From contig JADLFH010000028.1 of the NCBI GenBank assembly GCA_020845705.1, positions 27,123 through 91,122 of the forward strand: a stretch of DNA of 64,000 nucleotides. The letters run 5' to 3'. Both the position numbers and the translations under genes were made by a program. The DNA comes from Microthrixaceae bacterium. GTDB taxonomy: Bacteria; Actinomycetota; Acidimicrobiia; Acidimicrobiales; Microtrichaceae. Below, piece by piece: positions 41,650 through 50,261 of the stretch; positions within the stretch are counted from its first letter, which is position 1, and every line of letters starts with the position of its first letter. The notes under the pieces are model-generated. The model made no database searches. It was not told the origin of the DNA and saw only the letters and a program-made list of their open reading frames with translations.

Positions 41650-42627
41650 ATGGCACACACACACGACCCGGTCATGCCCACGCCGCCTCATGCGGTCGGC
41701 GAAACGCTGCTGCCCGACGGGCGCCAGATGGGTTGGGCCGCGTTCGGTGACCCCTCCGGGGACCCCGTCCTCTGGTTTCACGGCACACCGGGTGCGCGCT
41801 GCCAGGTCCCATCCGATCTCGACGCGGAGGCGAAGGCCCGGCGTCTACGGGTGATCGGCATCGAACGCCCCGGAACCGGCAGCTCCACCGAACACCTCTA
41901 CGAACAGGTGGTGGACTTCGTCGATGACGTGATGGTCGTGTTGGACGAGCTCGGCATCGACCGTTTCGCGGCGGTGGGCCTCTCCGGTGGAGGGCCCTTC
42001 GTGCTGGCGTGTGCCGCCAAGCTCAAGGAGCGGATGACCACCGGCGTTGTACTGGGCGGCGTGGCACCAACCCGCGGAGCCGACTCGGTGTTCAGCCACA
42101 TGCTGGCGCTCACGCTCGCCTCCGACGTTCTCGCCGCGATCCGGCGACCGATAGGCGCGGCCTTCGGGGCCATGGTGAAGGCCACGAGCCCGATCGGGCG
42201 TCAGCTGATCGACGCGTTCTTCCTCCTCGAGTGGGGCGACCGCAAGTTGATGACCGAGAAGCCCGACATGAAGGGCCAGCTCATCGCGGATCTCGTCGAC
42301 GCGGCACGCCGCGGCGGGCTACGCGCACCGCTGGACGACCTCACGCTCTTCGGGCGCCACTGGGGCTTCGAGCTGAGCGAGGTCAAGGTCCCCATCACGT
42401 TCTTCGGTGGAACCAGCGACGTGATCGTTCCCTATATGCACGCGGAGCGGCAGGCCAAGCGGGTCGCCGGTGCACGTCTGCGTACCGTGCCGGGAACCGG
42501 CCACTTCGCCGGCTACACCGAGGTGGACCAGGTCGTCGACATCATCCGCGAGCAGTGGCCACCGGTGCGGGCGGCCCGCCCACGGCGGCCTCAGCCCGCC
42601 CGTAGCGGTCGGCCCTCCGCCGGGTAG
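41650..42627 (+). CDS. Alpha/beta hydrolase
   Basis: A 325-residue hydrolase. LWFHGTPGARCQVP is the oxyanion region and the nucleophile is Ser112 in AVGLSGGGPFVLA; an acid lies in FFGGTSDVIVPY and His in VPGTGHFAGY. ATG 41650 has a good GGAGGGA site at 7 bases; the frame back to 41569 is not supported. It is probably an esterase or lipase-like enzyme. Its last 37 bases overlap the convergent DUF4279 gene. Confidence 0.83.
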   Translation: MAHTHDPVMPTPPHAVGETLLPDGRQMGWAAFGDPSGDPVLWFHGTPGARCQVPSDLDAEAKARRLRVIGIERPGTGSSTEHLYEQVVDFVDDVMVVLDELGIDRFAAVGLSGGGPFVLACAAKLKERMTTGVVLGGVAPTRGADSVFSHMLALTLASDVLAAIRRPIGAAFGAMVKATSPIGRQLIDAFFLLEWGDRKLMTEKPDMKGQLIADLVDAARRGGLRAPLDDLTLFGRHWGFELSEVKVPITFFGGTSDVIVPYMHAERQAKRVAGARLRTVPGTGHFAGYTEVDQVVDIIREQWPPVRAARPRRPQPARSGRPSAG

Positions 42628-43013
42628 GGGTCCAACACCAGATCGATGCCCATCTGGCCGAGCTCGGCCAACGCCCCATGGTCGACCACGCTGGGGCGAC
42701 GTGAGCCGGCGGCGGCGGAGAAGCTCAACCACACCTCCACCGTGGAGCACTCGCACAGCTCTACGAGCGCGCGGCTGTGGTCGCGAAGTTCCTCGATGAG
42801 GATGTAGAGGTGATCCTCGATCGACGCCGAGGGCTCGAGCCCCGAGGCCCTCACCCACACCGAGAAGGCCGGTTCTCCCTCTGCGGAGCGGGTGGAGGTC
42901 GGACGAAGGCCGAGCCGTTCGCTGATCGCCTCGGTGGAGAGCTGGTCGGACGCGATCCGCAATGACGCGGTCGCCCACGCCCTGCCCACATCGAGATCGC
43001 CCGGCTCGATCAT
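42591..43013 (-). CDS. DUF4279-like hypothetical protein
   Basis: A 140-residue cytoplasmic protein (MIEPGDLDVGRAWATASLRI). TEAISERLGLRPTSTRSAEG and HLYILIEELRDHSRALVEL suggest the DUF4279 family, whose function is not established. ATG 43013 is chosen; GTG at 43022 is an alternative. It is divergent from the GGDEF gene and convergent with the hydrolase. Confidence 0.6.
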   Translation of the reverse strand: MIEPGDLDVGRAWATASLRIASDQLSTEAISERLGLRPTSTRSAEGEPAFSVWVRASGLEPSASIEDHLYILIEELRDHSRALVELCECSTVEVWLSFSAAAGSRRPSVVDHGALAELGQMGIDLVLDPYPAEGRPLRAG

Positions 43014-43078
43014 CGCTTGCACGATAACGGGCCCCGAAACCTTCAGGTAGGCGTCGGGGCGCGCCGATCCCTCCCTTC

Positions 43079-44344
43079 GTGAAGCACTCCACGGCAACGG
43101 CGGCCGTCGCCGTCGTCACTTCCATGGCCGCCGCGTCCATAACCGAGGCCTCCGTCGATGGGATGGGTTGGCCGTTGCGCTTCGCGCTGGCAGTTCTTCT
43201 GGGCGTCGGCATCGCCGCGATGATCCGAGCCGGGCTCGTCCAGCCGCTCTCCGATGCGGTGGTCGCGCAGCGACGGGCTGGAGCCGCTGCCGCCGCGGAA
43301 CTCGAGGAGCGCGACGGCCTCGACCTGCTGCTCCATCAGGTGGCCGCGCTGCTGGAAGCCGCGAGCGACGACGCCGACGTGCTCGACATCTGCGCCCGCG
43401 GGGTCAGCCGCATCCTCCCCGAACGGGAAAGCTCGCTGCTGTTGTGCAACGCGAGCCGCGAGCTGCACCTCGCGTTCCGCTGCGAGATCCGACCAGACGG
43501 CCTCGCGGCGCCGTCTCAGATGCCGGCACGGAGCAGGTGCCTGGCGCTGTCGGGGCGCGGGCTGAAGACGGTCTCCAGCACAACCGCTCTCGACGCGTGC
43601 GACCACAGTGAGCTGAGCGGTCTAGAGGTGTCGGCGATGTGTCTCGTGATCGAGGGACCTCACGCTCCGATCGGGGTGATCTCCTCGGTGGGCGCCGAGG
43701 GTGACATCCCCTCCAAGGCCGTTCTGTCCACCTTGGAACACCTCGTGACGCTCGTGGAGTTGAACTTGGCCCGGCTGGAGATCAGCAGGCGACTGGGGGT
43801 GTCGCCTGCGGGTGGCTCCGGGGCTGTGGAGACGGACTCGCTCACCGGTCTGCCGAGCGCGCATCTCGGCGCACTGGCCCTCAACGACCTGCTCGCACAG
43901 ACCGCGCCGTTCTCGGTCGCGCTGTGCAACCTCGACCGGCTCGCCGCCTACAACGACGAGCACGGCAGGGAGCTGGGCGATGTTGCGATCCAGTCGGTGG
44001 GGCGTGTGCTGCGCGAAGCCCTACGACCTGACGATGTCGTGTGTCGGATGGATGGCGACACATTCCTCATCGCGTTCCCCGATTGCACCGCCACCAACGC
44101 CGCGGCGGCGATGGAGCGGGTGCGTGAGGCGCTGGTGCTTCGACTCGCCGAGCACGGCAGTCCCCGCTTCACGTGTTCCGTCGGGTTGGCCGACTCCAGC
44201 CACGGCGAGTCGATCGACGAGATCCTCGATGCCGCGGATCTCGCCATGTCGATGGCGAAATACGACGGCGGCAACCGGGTCCGTGCCGCCTGGGTGGACG
44301 ACGCGATGGAGGCCGGCCACAGGGGGCCGGCCTCCATCGATTGA
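43079..44344 (+). CDS. GAF-GGDEF protein with degenerate active site
   Basis: A 421-residue protein from GTG 43079. Two hydrophobic spans at about 7-25 and 33-52, a coiled region, a GAF-like domain (about 85-235) and a GGDEF domain beginning SLTGLPSAHLGAL. The signature loop reads MDGDTF where active enzymes have GGDEF: the first Gly and the catalytic Glu are changed (Gly to Asp, Glu to Thr), so cyclic di-GMP synthesis is unlikely and a sensing role more likely. The DxLTGLxN-type start motif is retained. The last codons lie in a 15-base inverted repeat. Confidence 0.82.
   Translation: MKHSTATAAVAVVTSMAAASITEASVDGMGWPLRFALAVLLGVGIAAMIRAGLVQPLSDAVVAQRRAGAAAAAELEERDGLDLLLHQVAALLEAASDDADVLDICARGVSRILPERESSLLLCNASRELHLAFRCEIRPDGLAAPSQMPARSRCLALSGRGLKTVSSTTALDACDHSELSGLEVSAMCLVIEGPHAPIGVISSVGAEGDIPSKAVLSTLEHLVTLVELNLARLEISRRLGVSPAGGSGAVETDSLTGLPSAHLGALALNDLLAQTAPFSVALCNLDRLAAYNDEHGRELGDVAIQSVGRVLREALRPDDVVCRMDGDTFLIAFPDCTATNAAAAMERVREALVLRLAEHGSPRFTCSVGLADSSHGESIDEILDAADLAMSMAKYDGGNRVRAAWVDDAMEAGHRGPASID
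44304..44339. terminator. Bidirectional terminator-like hairpin
   Basis: Perfect 15-base arms (CGATGGAGGCCGGCC and its complement) around a six-base loop, between the convergent GGDEF gene, whose last codons it covers, and the small lipoprotein gene. There is no long T-run, so termination may need other factors. Confidence 0.6.
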
Positions 44345-44365
44345 AATGCTTGCGATCCGCCGAGA

Positions 44366-44518
44366 TCAGAACGGGTTGCAGGACACCCCGAACTGGGTCC
44401 CCGGCTCGAGGACCAGCAGGTTGCACCCACCAACGCCCAGCGGGATCTTGCAGCTGGCCGCGGTGACCGGTAGCACCAACATCATGGCCGTCAGAACGGC
44501 CTTTCGCGTACGAGACAT
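44366..44518 (-). CDS. Tiny exported cysteine-rich lipoprotein
   Basis: A 50-residue protein. The start MSRTRKAVLTAMMLVLPVTA is a signal peptide, ending at a possible lipobox AASC, leaving only about 28 residues with two more cysteines (GGCN and VSCNPF). ATG 44518 follows GGAGGGGG at 7 bases, strong evidence of translation. No family is recognised. The two remaining cysteines could form a disulfide outside the membrane. Confidence 0.65.
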   Translation of the reverse strand: MSRTRKAVLTAMMLVLPVTAASCKIPLGVGGCNLLVLEPGTQFGVSCNPF

Positions 44519-44659
44519 GAGGTAACCCCCTCCGATAGAACCCTTGTGGTCCATAGAGCCTGCTCGGACTTCACCCCCGGTGTCAACGATCCTCGTCGAG
44601 CACGTTGGAGAACCCACGTCGGGACCACCGGCGCGGCACCACTACCCTCGGGCGGCGAC

Positions 44660-47236
44660 ATGGCGAGCAACACCGAACCGACCCCCAAGGCCCTCCGCAG
44701 CGTTCCCGACAAGCCGTCACCCGACGGCCTGGAGGACAAGTGGGCGGCGGCCTGGGACAGAGAAGGCACCTATCACTTCGACCGCAGCGCCGTCCGCGAG
44801 GGGGTCTTCTCCATCGACACCCCCCCACCGACGGTCTCGGGGTCGCTGCACGTCGGACACGTCTTCAGCTACAGCCACACCGACACGATCGCCCGCTACC
44901 AGCGGATGCGCGGGCGTGCCGTGTTCTACCCGATGGGCTGGGACGACAACGGGGTGCCCACCGAGCGGCGGGTCGAGAACCACTTCGGCATCCTCTGTGA
45001 CCCCTCCTTGCCCTACGTCGAGGGATACGAGGCTCCCGAATCGCCGGCCAAGGAGCGCCGCGAGTACCAGCGGATCAGCCGGCGCAACTTCATCGAGATG
45101 TGCGCGCGACTAACCGCGATCGACGAGGAAGCGTTCAAGGACCTCTTTCGCCACCTGGGCCTGTCGGTGGACTGGCGCCAGGAGTACACAACGATCAGTC
45201 GCTCCTCGCAGCGAACCAGCCAGGCTGCGTTCCTGCGCAACCTGGCGCGGGGTGAGGCCTACAGCGCGGACGCCCCCTGCCTGTGGGACACCACCTTCCA
45301 GATGGCGGTCAGCCAGGCGGAGCTGGAGGACAAGGAACGTCCCGGCGCCTATCACGACCTGGCGTTCCGTCGCCCCGACGGATCCGACCTGCGGATCTCG
45401 ACCACCCGACCGGAACTGCTGGTGAGCTGCGTCGCTGTGGTCGCACACCCCGACGATGCCCGCTACCAGCCGCTATTCGGCACCACGGTGACCACCCCGC
45501 TGTTCGGTGTGGAGGTACCGGTGCACGCGCACCGTCTCGCCGATCCAGACAAGGGCTCGGGCATCGCGATGATCTGCACCTTCGGCGACACCACAGACGT
45601 GACGTGGTGGCGTGAGCTGGATCTTCCGGCCCGCGCGGTGATCGGCCGGGACGGACGGTTCCAACAGGAGGTGCCGTCATGGCTGGGAACCGATTTGGCG
45701 CAGGACCGCTACAGCCGGCTCGGTGGTCTCTACGTGAAGCAGGCGCAGCGGGCTTGTGTGGAGATGCTGCGCGAGAGCGGAGAGCTGTTGGGCGAACCCG
45801 AGCCCATCACGCACGCCGTGAAGTTCTACGAGAAGGGAGACCAGCCGCTCGAGATCGTCCAGTCACGGCAGTGGTACATCCGCAACGGCGGCCGCGACGA
45901 CGCGTTGGCAGAGTCACTCGTCACCCGCGGCACCGAGCTGGCGTGGCACCCGGCCTACATGAGGCACCGCTACGACAACTGGATCGAGGGCCTCGCGGGT
46001 GACTGGCTGGTGAGTCGCCAGCGGTACTTCGGAGTACCGATCCCGGTGTGGTACCCACTCGACAGCGGCGGTGCGATCGACTACGACCGGCCGATCCTCC
46101 CCGACGAGGCCGACCTCCCAGTCGACCCGCAGTCGGAGCCGCCCTCCGGCTACGACGAGTCCCAGCGCGGCCTACCCGGTGGGTTCGTGGGCGACCCCGA
46201 CATCTTCGACACGTGGGCCACGTCATCGCTGACACCGCAGATCGCCGGAGGGTGGATCGACGACACCGACCTGTTCGAGCGGGTGTTCCCGATGGACATG
46301 CGACCGCAGGGACACGACATCATCCGCACCTGGCTGTTCTCGACGATGGTCCGCAGCAACTTCGAGCACGGTGTTGCGCCGTGGCGGAACGCCGCGTTGT
46401 CGGGGTGGATCCTGGACCCCGACCGCAAGAAGATGTCCAAGTCCAAGGGCAACGTGGTCACCCCGATGGGCCTGTTGGAGCAATACGGCTCCGACGGTGT
46501 GCGCTACTGGGCGGCATCGGGCCGTCCCGGCACCGACACCGCGTTCGACGAGAAGGAGATGAAGGTAGGCCGACGGTTGTCGATCAAGCTTCTCAACGCC
46601 TCGAAGTTCGCGCTGAGCTTCGGCGAAGCAGCCACCTCCGCCATCAGCGAACCGCTCGACCGGGCCCTGCTCGCCGCGCTGGCCGAGCTGGTCGCCGAGT
46701 GCACCAGCGCATTCGACGACTTCGACTACGCCCGGTCCCTCGAGCGGAGCGAGGCGTTCTTCTGGTCCTTCTGCGACGACTACCTCGAGTTGGTGAAACA
46801 GCGCGCCTACGGCTCGGGCGACGACGCCGGTGCCGAGTCCGCGAAGGCAACCCTGTCGATCGCCCTCTCGGTGCTCCAGCGTCTCTTCGCGCCGATCCTC
46901 CCGTTCGTGGCGGAGGAGGTCTGGTCGTGGTGGATGGAGGGCTCCATCCACCTCAGCGAATGGCCCGATGCGGAGGGGCTGCGTCGCCATGCCGCCGGAG
47001 GAGACCGTGACGTGTTGACAGTGGCCTCCGACGTGCTGCGTGAAGTTCGCCGGGCCAAGAGCGAGGCGAAGGTCTCGATGCGCGCCGAGGTGGCGTCGGT
47101 GAAGGTGACGGCGCCGGTCGATCGACTCGACGCCGCGCGGGCCGCCGAGGCCGACCTCCGCGACGCGGGCTCCATATCGGAGCTGGCCTTCGCCGAAGGC
47201 GACTGGGATGTCGTCGTCGCCCTGGCCGAGGGCTGA
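44660..47236 (+). CDS. valS: Valyl-tRNA synthetase
   Basis: An 858-residue class I synthetase. VSGSLHVGHVFSYSH contains the HIGH motif, GWDDNGVPTERRVENHFG and TRPELLVSCVAVVAHPDD the editing domain, DIFDTWATSSLTPQ the specificity region, and KKMSKSKGNVVTP the KMSKS loop; a short C-terminal anticodon/coiled part follows. ATG 44660 (MASNTEPTPKALR) is chosen; the frame to 44546 adds no conserved residues. It is a cytoplasmic housekeeping gene. Confidence 0.92.
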   Translation: MASNTEPTPKALRSVPDKPSPDGLEDKWAAAWDREGTYHFDRSAVREGVFSIDTPPPTVSGSLHVGHVFSYSHTDTIARYQRMRGRAVFYPMGWDDNGVPTERRVENHFGILCDPSLPYVEGYEAPESPAKERREYQRISRRNFIEMCARLTAIDEEAFKDLFRHLGLSVDWRQEYTTISRSSQRTSQAAFLRNLARGEAYSADAPCLWDTTFQMAVSQAELEDKERPGAYHDLAFRRPDGSDLRISTTRPELLVSCVAVVAHPDDARYQPLFGTTVTTPLFGVEVPVHAHRLADPDKGSGIAMICTFGDTTDVTWWRELDLPARAVIGRDGRFQQEVPSWLGTDLAQDRYSRLGGLYVKQAQRACVEMLRESGELLGEPEPITHAVKFYEKGDQPLEIVQSRQWYIRNGGRDDALAESLVTRGTELAWHPAYMRHRYDNWIEGLAGDWLVSRQRYFGVPIPVWYPLDSGGAIDYDRPILPDEADLPVDPQSEPPSGYDESQRGLPGGFVGDPDIFDTWATSSLTPQIAGGWIDDTDLFERVFPMDMRPQGHDIIRTWLFSTMVRSNFEHGVAPWRNAALSGWILDPDRKKMSKSKGNVVTPMGLLEQYGSDGVRYWAASGRPGTDTAFDEKEMKVGRRLSIKLLNASKFALSFGEAATSAISEPLDRALLAALAELVAECTSAFDDFDYARSLERSEAFFWSFCDDYLELVKQRAYGSGDDAGAESAKATLSIALSVLQRLFAPILPFVAEEVWSWWMEGSIHLSEWPDAEGLRRHAAGGDRDVLTVASDVLREVRRAKSEAKVSMRAEVASVKVTAPVDRLDAARAAEADLRDAGSISELAFAEGDWDVVVALAEG

Positions 47237-47250
47237 ACGGGCCGGGCCCC

Positions 47251-47760
47251 TCAGCCCGAGCGTCTCTGCCGCGAAGTCACCATCCGGGTGATCCATTGGG
47301 CGAAAGCCAGCGGGTCGCCCACGTCGCGCATCGCCTTGAAGCTGGACTTCTCACTTGCCGTGTGGATCCGGATCGTGGCGGTTCCGGTGAGACGGTCCGC
47401 CAAGGACCTCTCCACCGAGACATCGGTGACCTTGCTCCACGTGAGGTACTCCTGATCGGTTCGGAGTACACCCGAGAACCTCATTGCCCGGTGCGAGGTG
47501 ATCACGTAGCGGGTGCATGACACCTTTGTCGCCTCCACCACCAGCGTCAGAGTCAAGCCGGCCACCGCCACCAGACCCAACAAGCGCACCGCACCCGAGT
47601 CGGCCGCAGCCACGACCCCGACACACGCTGCGATCGCCACGATGTGCAGCCACTGGTCGATCAGCCAGCCGCGCATGTCGGGCGGGATGTTCACGTAGAG
47701 GGTCTCACCGTCACCCAGGGCCCTCTCGACCCGGCTGTCGGGACCGGAGAGCAACAACAT
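47251..47760 (-). CDS. PH-domain-like membrane protein
   Basis: A 169-residue protein with an N-terminal GETLYVNIPPDMRGWLIDQW region, two membrane spans (about 38-75) and a C-terminal bacterial PH-like domain: TRYVITSHRAMRFSGVLRTD and SKVTDVSVERSLADRLTGTA. This is the bPH2/YdbT-like pattern. The function is unclear, possibly in membrane stress. Its ATG shares one base with the stop of the 58-residue gene upstream (TGATG). Confidence 0.75.
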   Translation of the reverse strand: MLLLSGPDSRVERALGDGETLYVNIPPDMRGWLIDQWLHIVAIAACVGVVAAADSGAVRLLGLVAVAGLTLTLVVEATKVSCTRYVITSHRAMRFSGVLRTDQEYLTWSKVTDVSVERSLADRLTGTATIRIHTASEKSSFKAMRDVGDPLAFAQWITRMVTSRQRRSG

Positions 47761-47936
47761 CAGTCGGCGAGCCCCCGGACGAACTCACCGAGGCGGTCCC
47801 ACGCCTCGCTTACTACGTGGCCGACCGACCCCAGGAAGTCCGACACGGTGTCCGCTGTGCCCGACGGGTTCCTCCAGATGAAGAAGATCATCACCGCGAT
47901 GCACACGAGCCCGATCATGCTCACTCGCTTGGCCAC
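47760..47936 (-). CDS. 58-residue single-span membrane protein
   Basis: A 58-residue protein (VAKRVSMIGLVCIAVMIFFI at the start) with one membrane span at about 6-22 and an amphipathic acidic tail (HVVSEAWDRLGEFVRGLAD). It is too short for common gene finders. The stop/start overlap TGATG with the PH-domain gene and the sensible membrane topology support it. GTG 47936 is the start. The function is unknown, but it is probably co-translated with the PH-domain protein. Confidence 0.6.
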   Translation of the reverse strand: MAKRVSMIGLVCIAVMIFFIWRNPSGTADTVSDFLGSVGHVVSEAWDRLGEFVRGLAD

Positions 47937-47984
47937 GGAACCACAGTACGAAGATGGCCCCGTTCAGTGGTGGATCCCACACTG

Positions 47985-48878
47985 TCAGCGTGCAGGTGGT
48001 GGCGGGATCTGAGCCGGAGGCGGCTGAGTCGCCATCACGATGCCCGCCTCGTCGAAGGCCTCCTTGACGCGAAGGCGCAGCTCCCGCTCCACTACCCATT
48101 GCGCAGCGGGCTCTGTCTCCAACACCACACGCAAGGTCACACCCGAGGCACCGAACGCCTGCACACCCTGGTCGTCGGGAACACCGGAGATCCGCTCCCC
48201 CGCCCAGCCATCCTCCGCCGCGAGCGCTTCGGCAACGGCCACGAACACGCTCCGGGCCGCCCGCACGTCGGCATCCATGGGCACCACGACATCCACCACC
48301 GCACGCGCCCAGTTCTGGCTCTTGTTCCCCACGCGCTCGATGATGCCGTTCGGAACGTGCCAGACGGTTCCCGCCGCGTCGCGCAACCGCGTTGCCCGCA
48401 ACGTGAAGTGCTCCACCTGGCCGTTCGCCACGCCGGCGTCGATCGTGTCACCGACGCCGTACTGGTCCTCGAGCAACACGAAGATGCCGGCCACCACGTC
48501 ACGAACCAACGATTGGGCACCGAAGCCGACGGCGATCGAGGCGACCCCGGCACCCGCGATGAGCGGTGCGAGGTTGATGTCGAGCTCTCCCAACACAACG
48601 AGTAGGGCGATCAGGAAGATGGTGACGGATGCGAGACTGCGCAACACCGAGCTGAGGGTGCGGGCGCGGGCCTCGGCTCGCTGAGCCTGCTCGGCTCGTA
48701 TGAGGGTGCCGGGCACGCGGTCGAGCTCCTTGGCGGCGCTGCGCACGGTGGCCACGATGCGACCCACCACACGGCGAGCGATCGCGTTCAGCACGATCGC
48801 GATCAACGCGACGAGGGCGATCCGACCCACCGATGCCAGCACGTCCCGCCAGCGGTCGGTGAGTTCGAAGGCAATCAT
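47985..48878 (-). CDS. MscS-family mechanosensitive channel
   Basis: A 297-residue channel protein: three membrane spans (about 13-33, 75-93, 104-125), the pore/beta region LIAGAGVASIAVGFGAQSLV (the Gly/Ala-rich TM3), DVVAGIFVLLEDQYGVGDTI, and a C-terminal cytoplasmic part with VPNGIIERVGNKS. It releases solutes on osmotic downshock. The Pro-rich tail (PPPAQIPPPP) is non-conserved. A TAGGGT box lies 8 bases before ATG 48878. Confidence 0.9.
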   Translation of the reverse strand: MIAFELTDRWRDVLASVGRIALVALIAIVLNAIARRVVGRIVATVRSAAKELDRVPGTLIRAEQAQRAEARARTLSSVLRSLASVTIFLIALLVVLGELDINLAPLIAGAGVASIAVGFGAQSLVRDVVAGIFVLLEDQYGVGDTIDAGVANGQVEHFTLRATRLRDAAGTVWHVPNGIIERVGNKSQNWARAVVDVVVPMDADVRAARSVFVAVAEALAAEDGWAGERISGVPDDQGVQAFGASGVTLRVVLETEPAAQWVVERELRLRVKEAFDEAGIVMATQPPPAQIPPPPAR

Positions 48879-48886
48879 GGGCCGAC

Positions 48887-48892
48887 ACCCTA
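48887..48892 (-). promoter_or_regulatory. Probable -10 box of mscS gene
   Basis: On the minus strand TAGGGT ends 8 bases before ATG 48878. Confidence 0.42.
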
Positions 48893-48941
48893 CGGCCACC
48901 CACACCACCCGGTTATGTGGTGCCACGGTACGGGGCGTGGG

Positions 48942-50261
48942 TCAGAGCGAGTCGAGGAAGGCGAGCAGGGCCTGCGCGTCGGCGTCGCCCAGCAGTTCGA
49001 ACCTGTGTCGTGCAGCACGAGCTTCGCCGTCGTGCCAGTAGATCGCTTCCTCCGGGGTCCGGGCACGGCCGTCGTGGAGGAACGCCTCGGCTCCGGTGAC
49101 CTCCACCCGACGACCCAACCCCCACAGCGGCGGGGTGCGCCACTCGTTGCCTGACGCCGAGAACTCCGGGCGGCCGTCAGCAAGGCGTTCACCCATGTCG
49201 TGGAGGAGCAGGTCGGTGTAAGGGTGGAACGTCACGTTCGAGAGCGCCCCGATCTCGTCGGGGCCGCTCTTCTGGGTAGGGCTGTGACACGCAGAGCAGC
49301 CGGTCGACTCGAACAGGCTCGCCCCGCGTCGCACCATGGGCCGTTCGGTGCCACGGCTGATGGGCACGGCGATGGTCCTGTTGTAGAAGACGAGCTCATC
49401 GAGTTCCTCACGCGTCAGATCCGACCTCTCACCCGGTGCCACGTCGTCGGGGCCGCTCAGGCCGAGGTCGCCGTGGAGGGCGGCGAGGGTCTGGCTCTCC
49501 ACGCTGTACTGACCTGCCTTCCACCCGAACCGGCCCGCCACGGTCTCACCCGTGTCCCCATCGACCACCTCGTTGAGTCGGCCCGACACCTCGCCAGCGT
49601 TCGACTGGGCGGCGACGGCTGCCCGCAAAGAGCCCTCGGGGATCGCCTCCAGCAGTCCCAGCCCGATCATCGGTGGCGTCACCCGTGGCGAGACGAGCAT
49701 CTCGTCCGGCAGCTCGCCACGACGCGGTTCCATCTCCAGGTTCGGGCGGCGAAGTTCCACGACCGACCCATCCGCCCGCCGGTGGCCGACGGCCGACCAC
49801 CGCAGGTCGATGGAGGCTTCGGGGTCACCGTGGGTCGACTCGGGGGTGAGCTGAAGACCGTAGACGGGTACGGGCCGCTGCGATCGCCCGTCGGTGTCGG
49901 TGCCCGGCAGTGAGATGCGAACGATGAGCCCCGGCGGCCGGTCACGATCAGCAGAAGTGCTCACCTCGGTGCCGTCGAGATGGCACGACAGACACCCCGT
50001 GCCGTCGTGGTCGGGGCCGACGCCCTCTGCTTCGAGGAAGAACCGGTCGAAGGGCTCGGCACCAGCGGCGAAGCGTGCCAGGCCACGGTTGTCGAGGTTG
50101 CGCGCGGATTGGTTGTACGGGCGCCCCCGCAGAGCCCGGGCGGTGGTCGGACCGCCGTTGCGGTCGGTGAGGAACCCCGGCGCCTCGACACGATCCTCGG
50201 CAGAACCGCAGCCGGCCACACCCAGTGCCGCGGCAAGGAACGCTGCCAGGAACCGCCTCAC
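48942..50261 (-). CDS. Di-heme DUF1111 lipoprotein (thiol oxidoreductase-like)
   Basis: A 439-residue exported protein. GTG 50261 begins a signal peptide with a lipobox VAGCGSAE. Two c-type heme sites are visible, CLSCH (near residue 92) and CSACH (near 325), each CxxCH. NQSARNLDNRGLARFAAGAE and KAGQYSVESQTLAALHGDLG are DUF1111 segments, a family related to cytochrome c peroxidase (MauG-like). It would depend on the Ccm system encoded at 20-27 kb. The GTGA overlap with the acyl-CoA ligase gene couples their translation. Confidence 0.85.
   Translation of the reverse strand: MRRFLAAFLAAALGVAGCGSAEDRVEAPGFLTDRNGGPTTARALRGRPYNQSARNLDNRGLARFAAGAEPFDRFFLEAEGVGPDHDGTGCLSCHLDGTEVSTSADRDRPPGLIVRISLPGTDTDGRSQRPVPVYGLQLTPESTHGDPEASIDLRWSAVGHRRADGSVVELRRPNLEMEPRRGELPDEMLVSPRVTPPMIGLGLLEAIPEGSLRAAVAAQSNAGEVSGRLNEVVDGDTGETVAGRFGWKAGQYSVESQTLAALHGDLGLSGPDDVAPGERSDLTREELDELVFYNRTIAVPISRGTERPMVRRGASLFESTGCSACHSPTQKSGPDEIGALSNVTFHPYTDLLLHDMGERLADGRPEFSASGNEWRTPPLWGLGRRVEVTGAEAFLHDGRARTPEEAIYWHDGEARAARHRFELLGDADAQALLAFLDSL

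Noticed and set aside
44519..44659. T-box or other leader RNA before valS
   Set aside because: No T-box bulge sequence or specifier stem could be found in the 140 bases; it reads as an ordinary divergent promoter gap.
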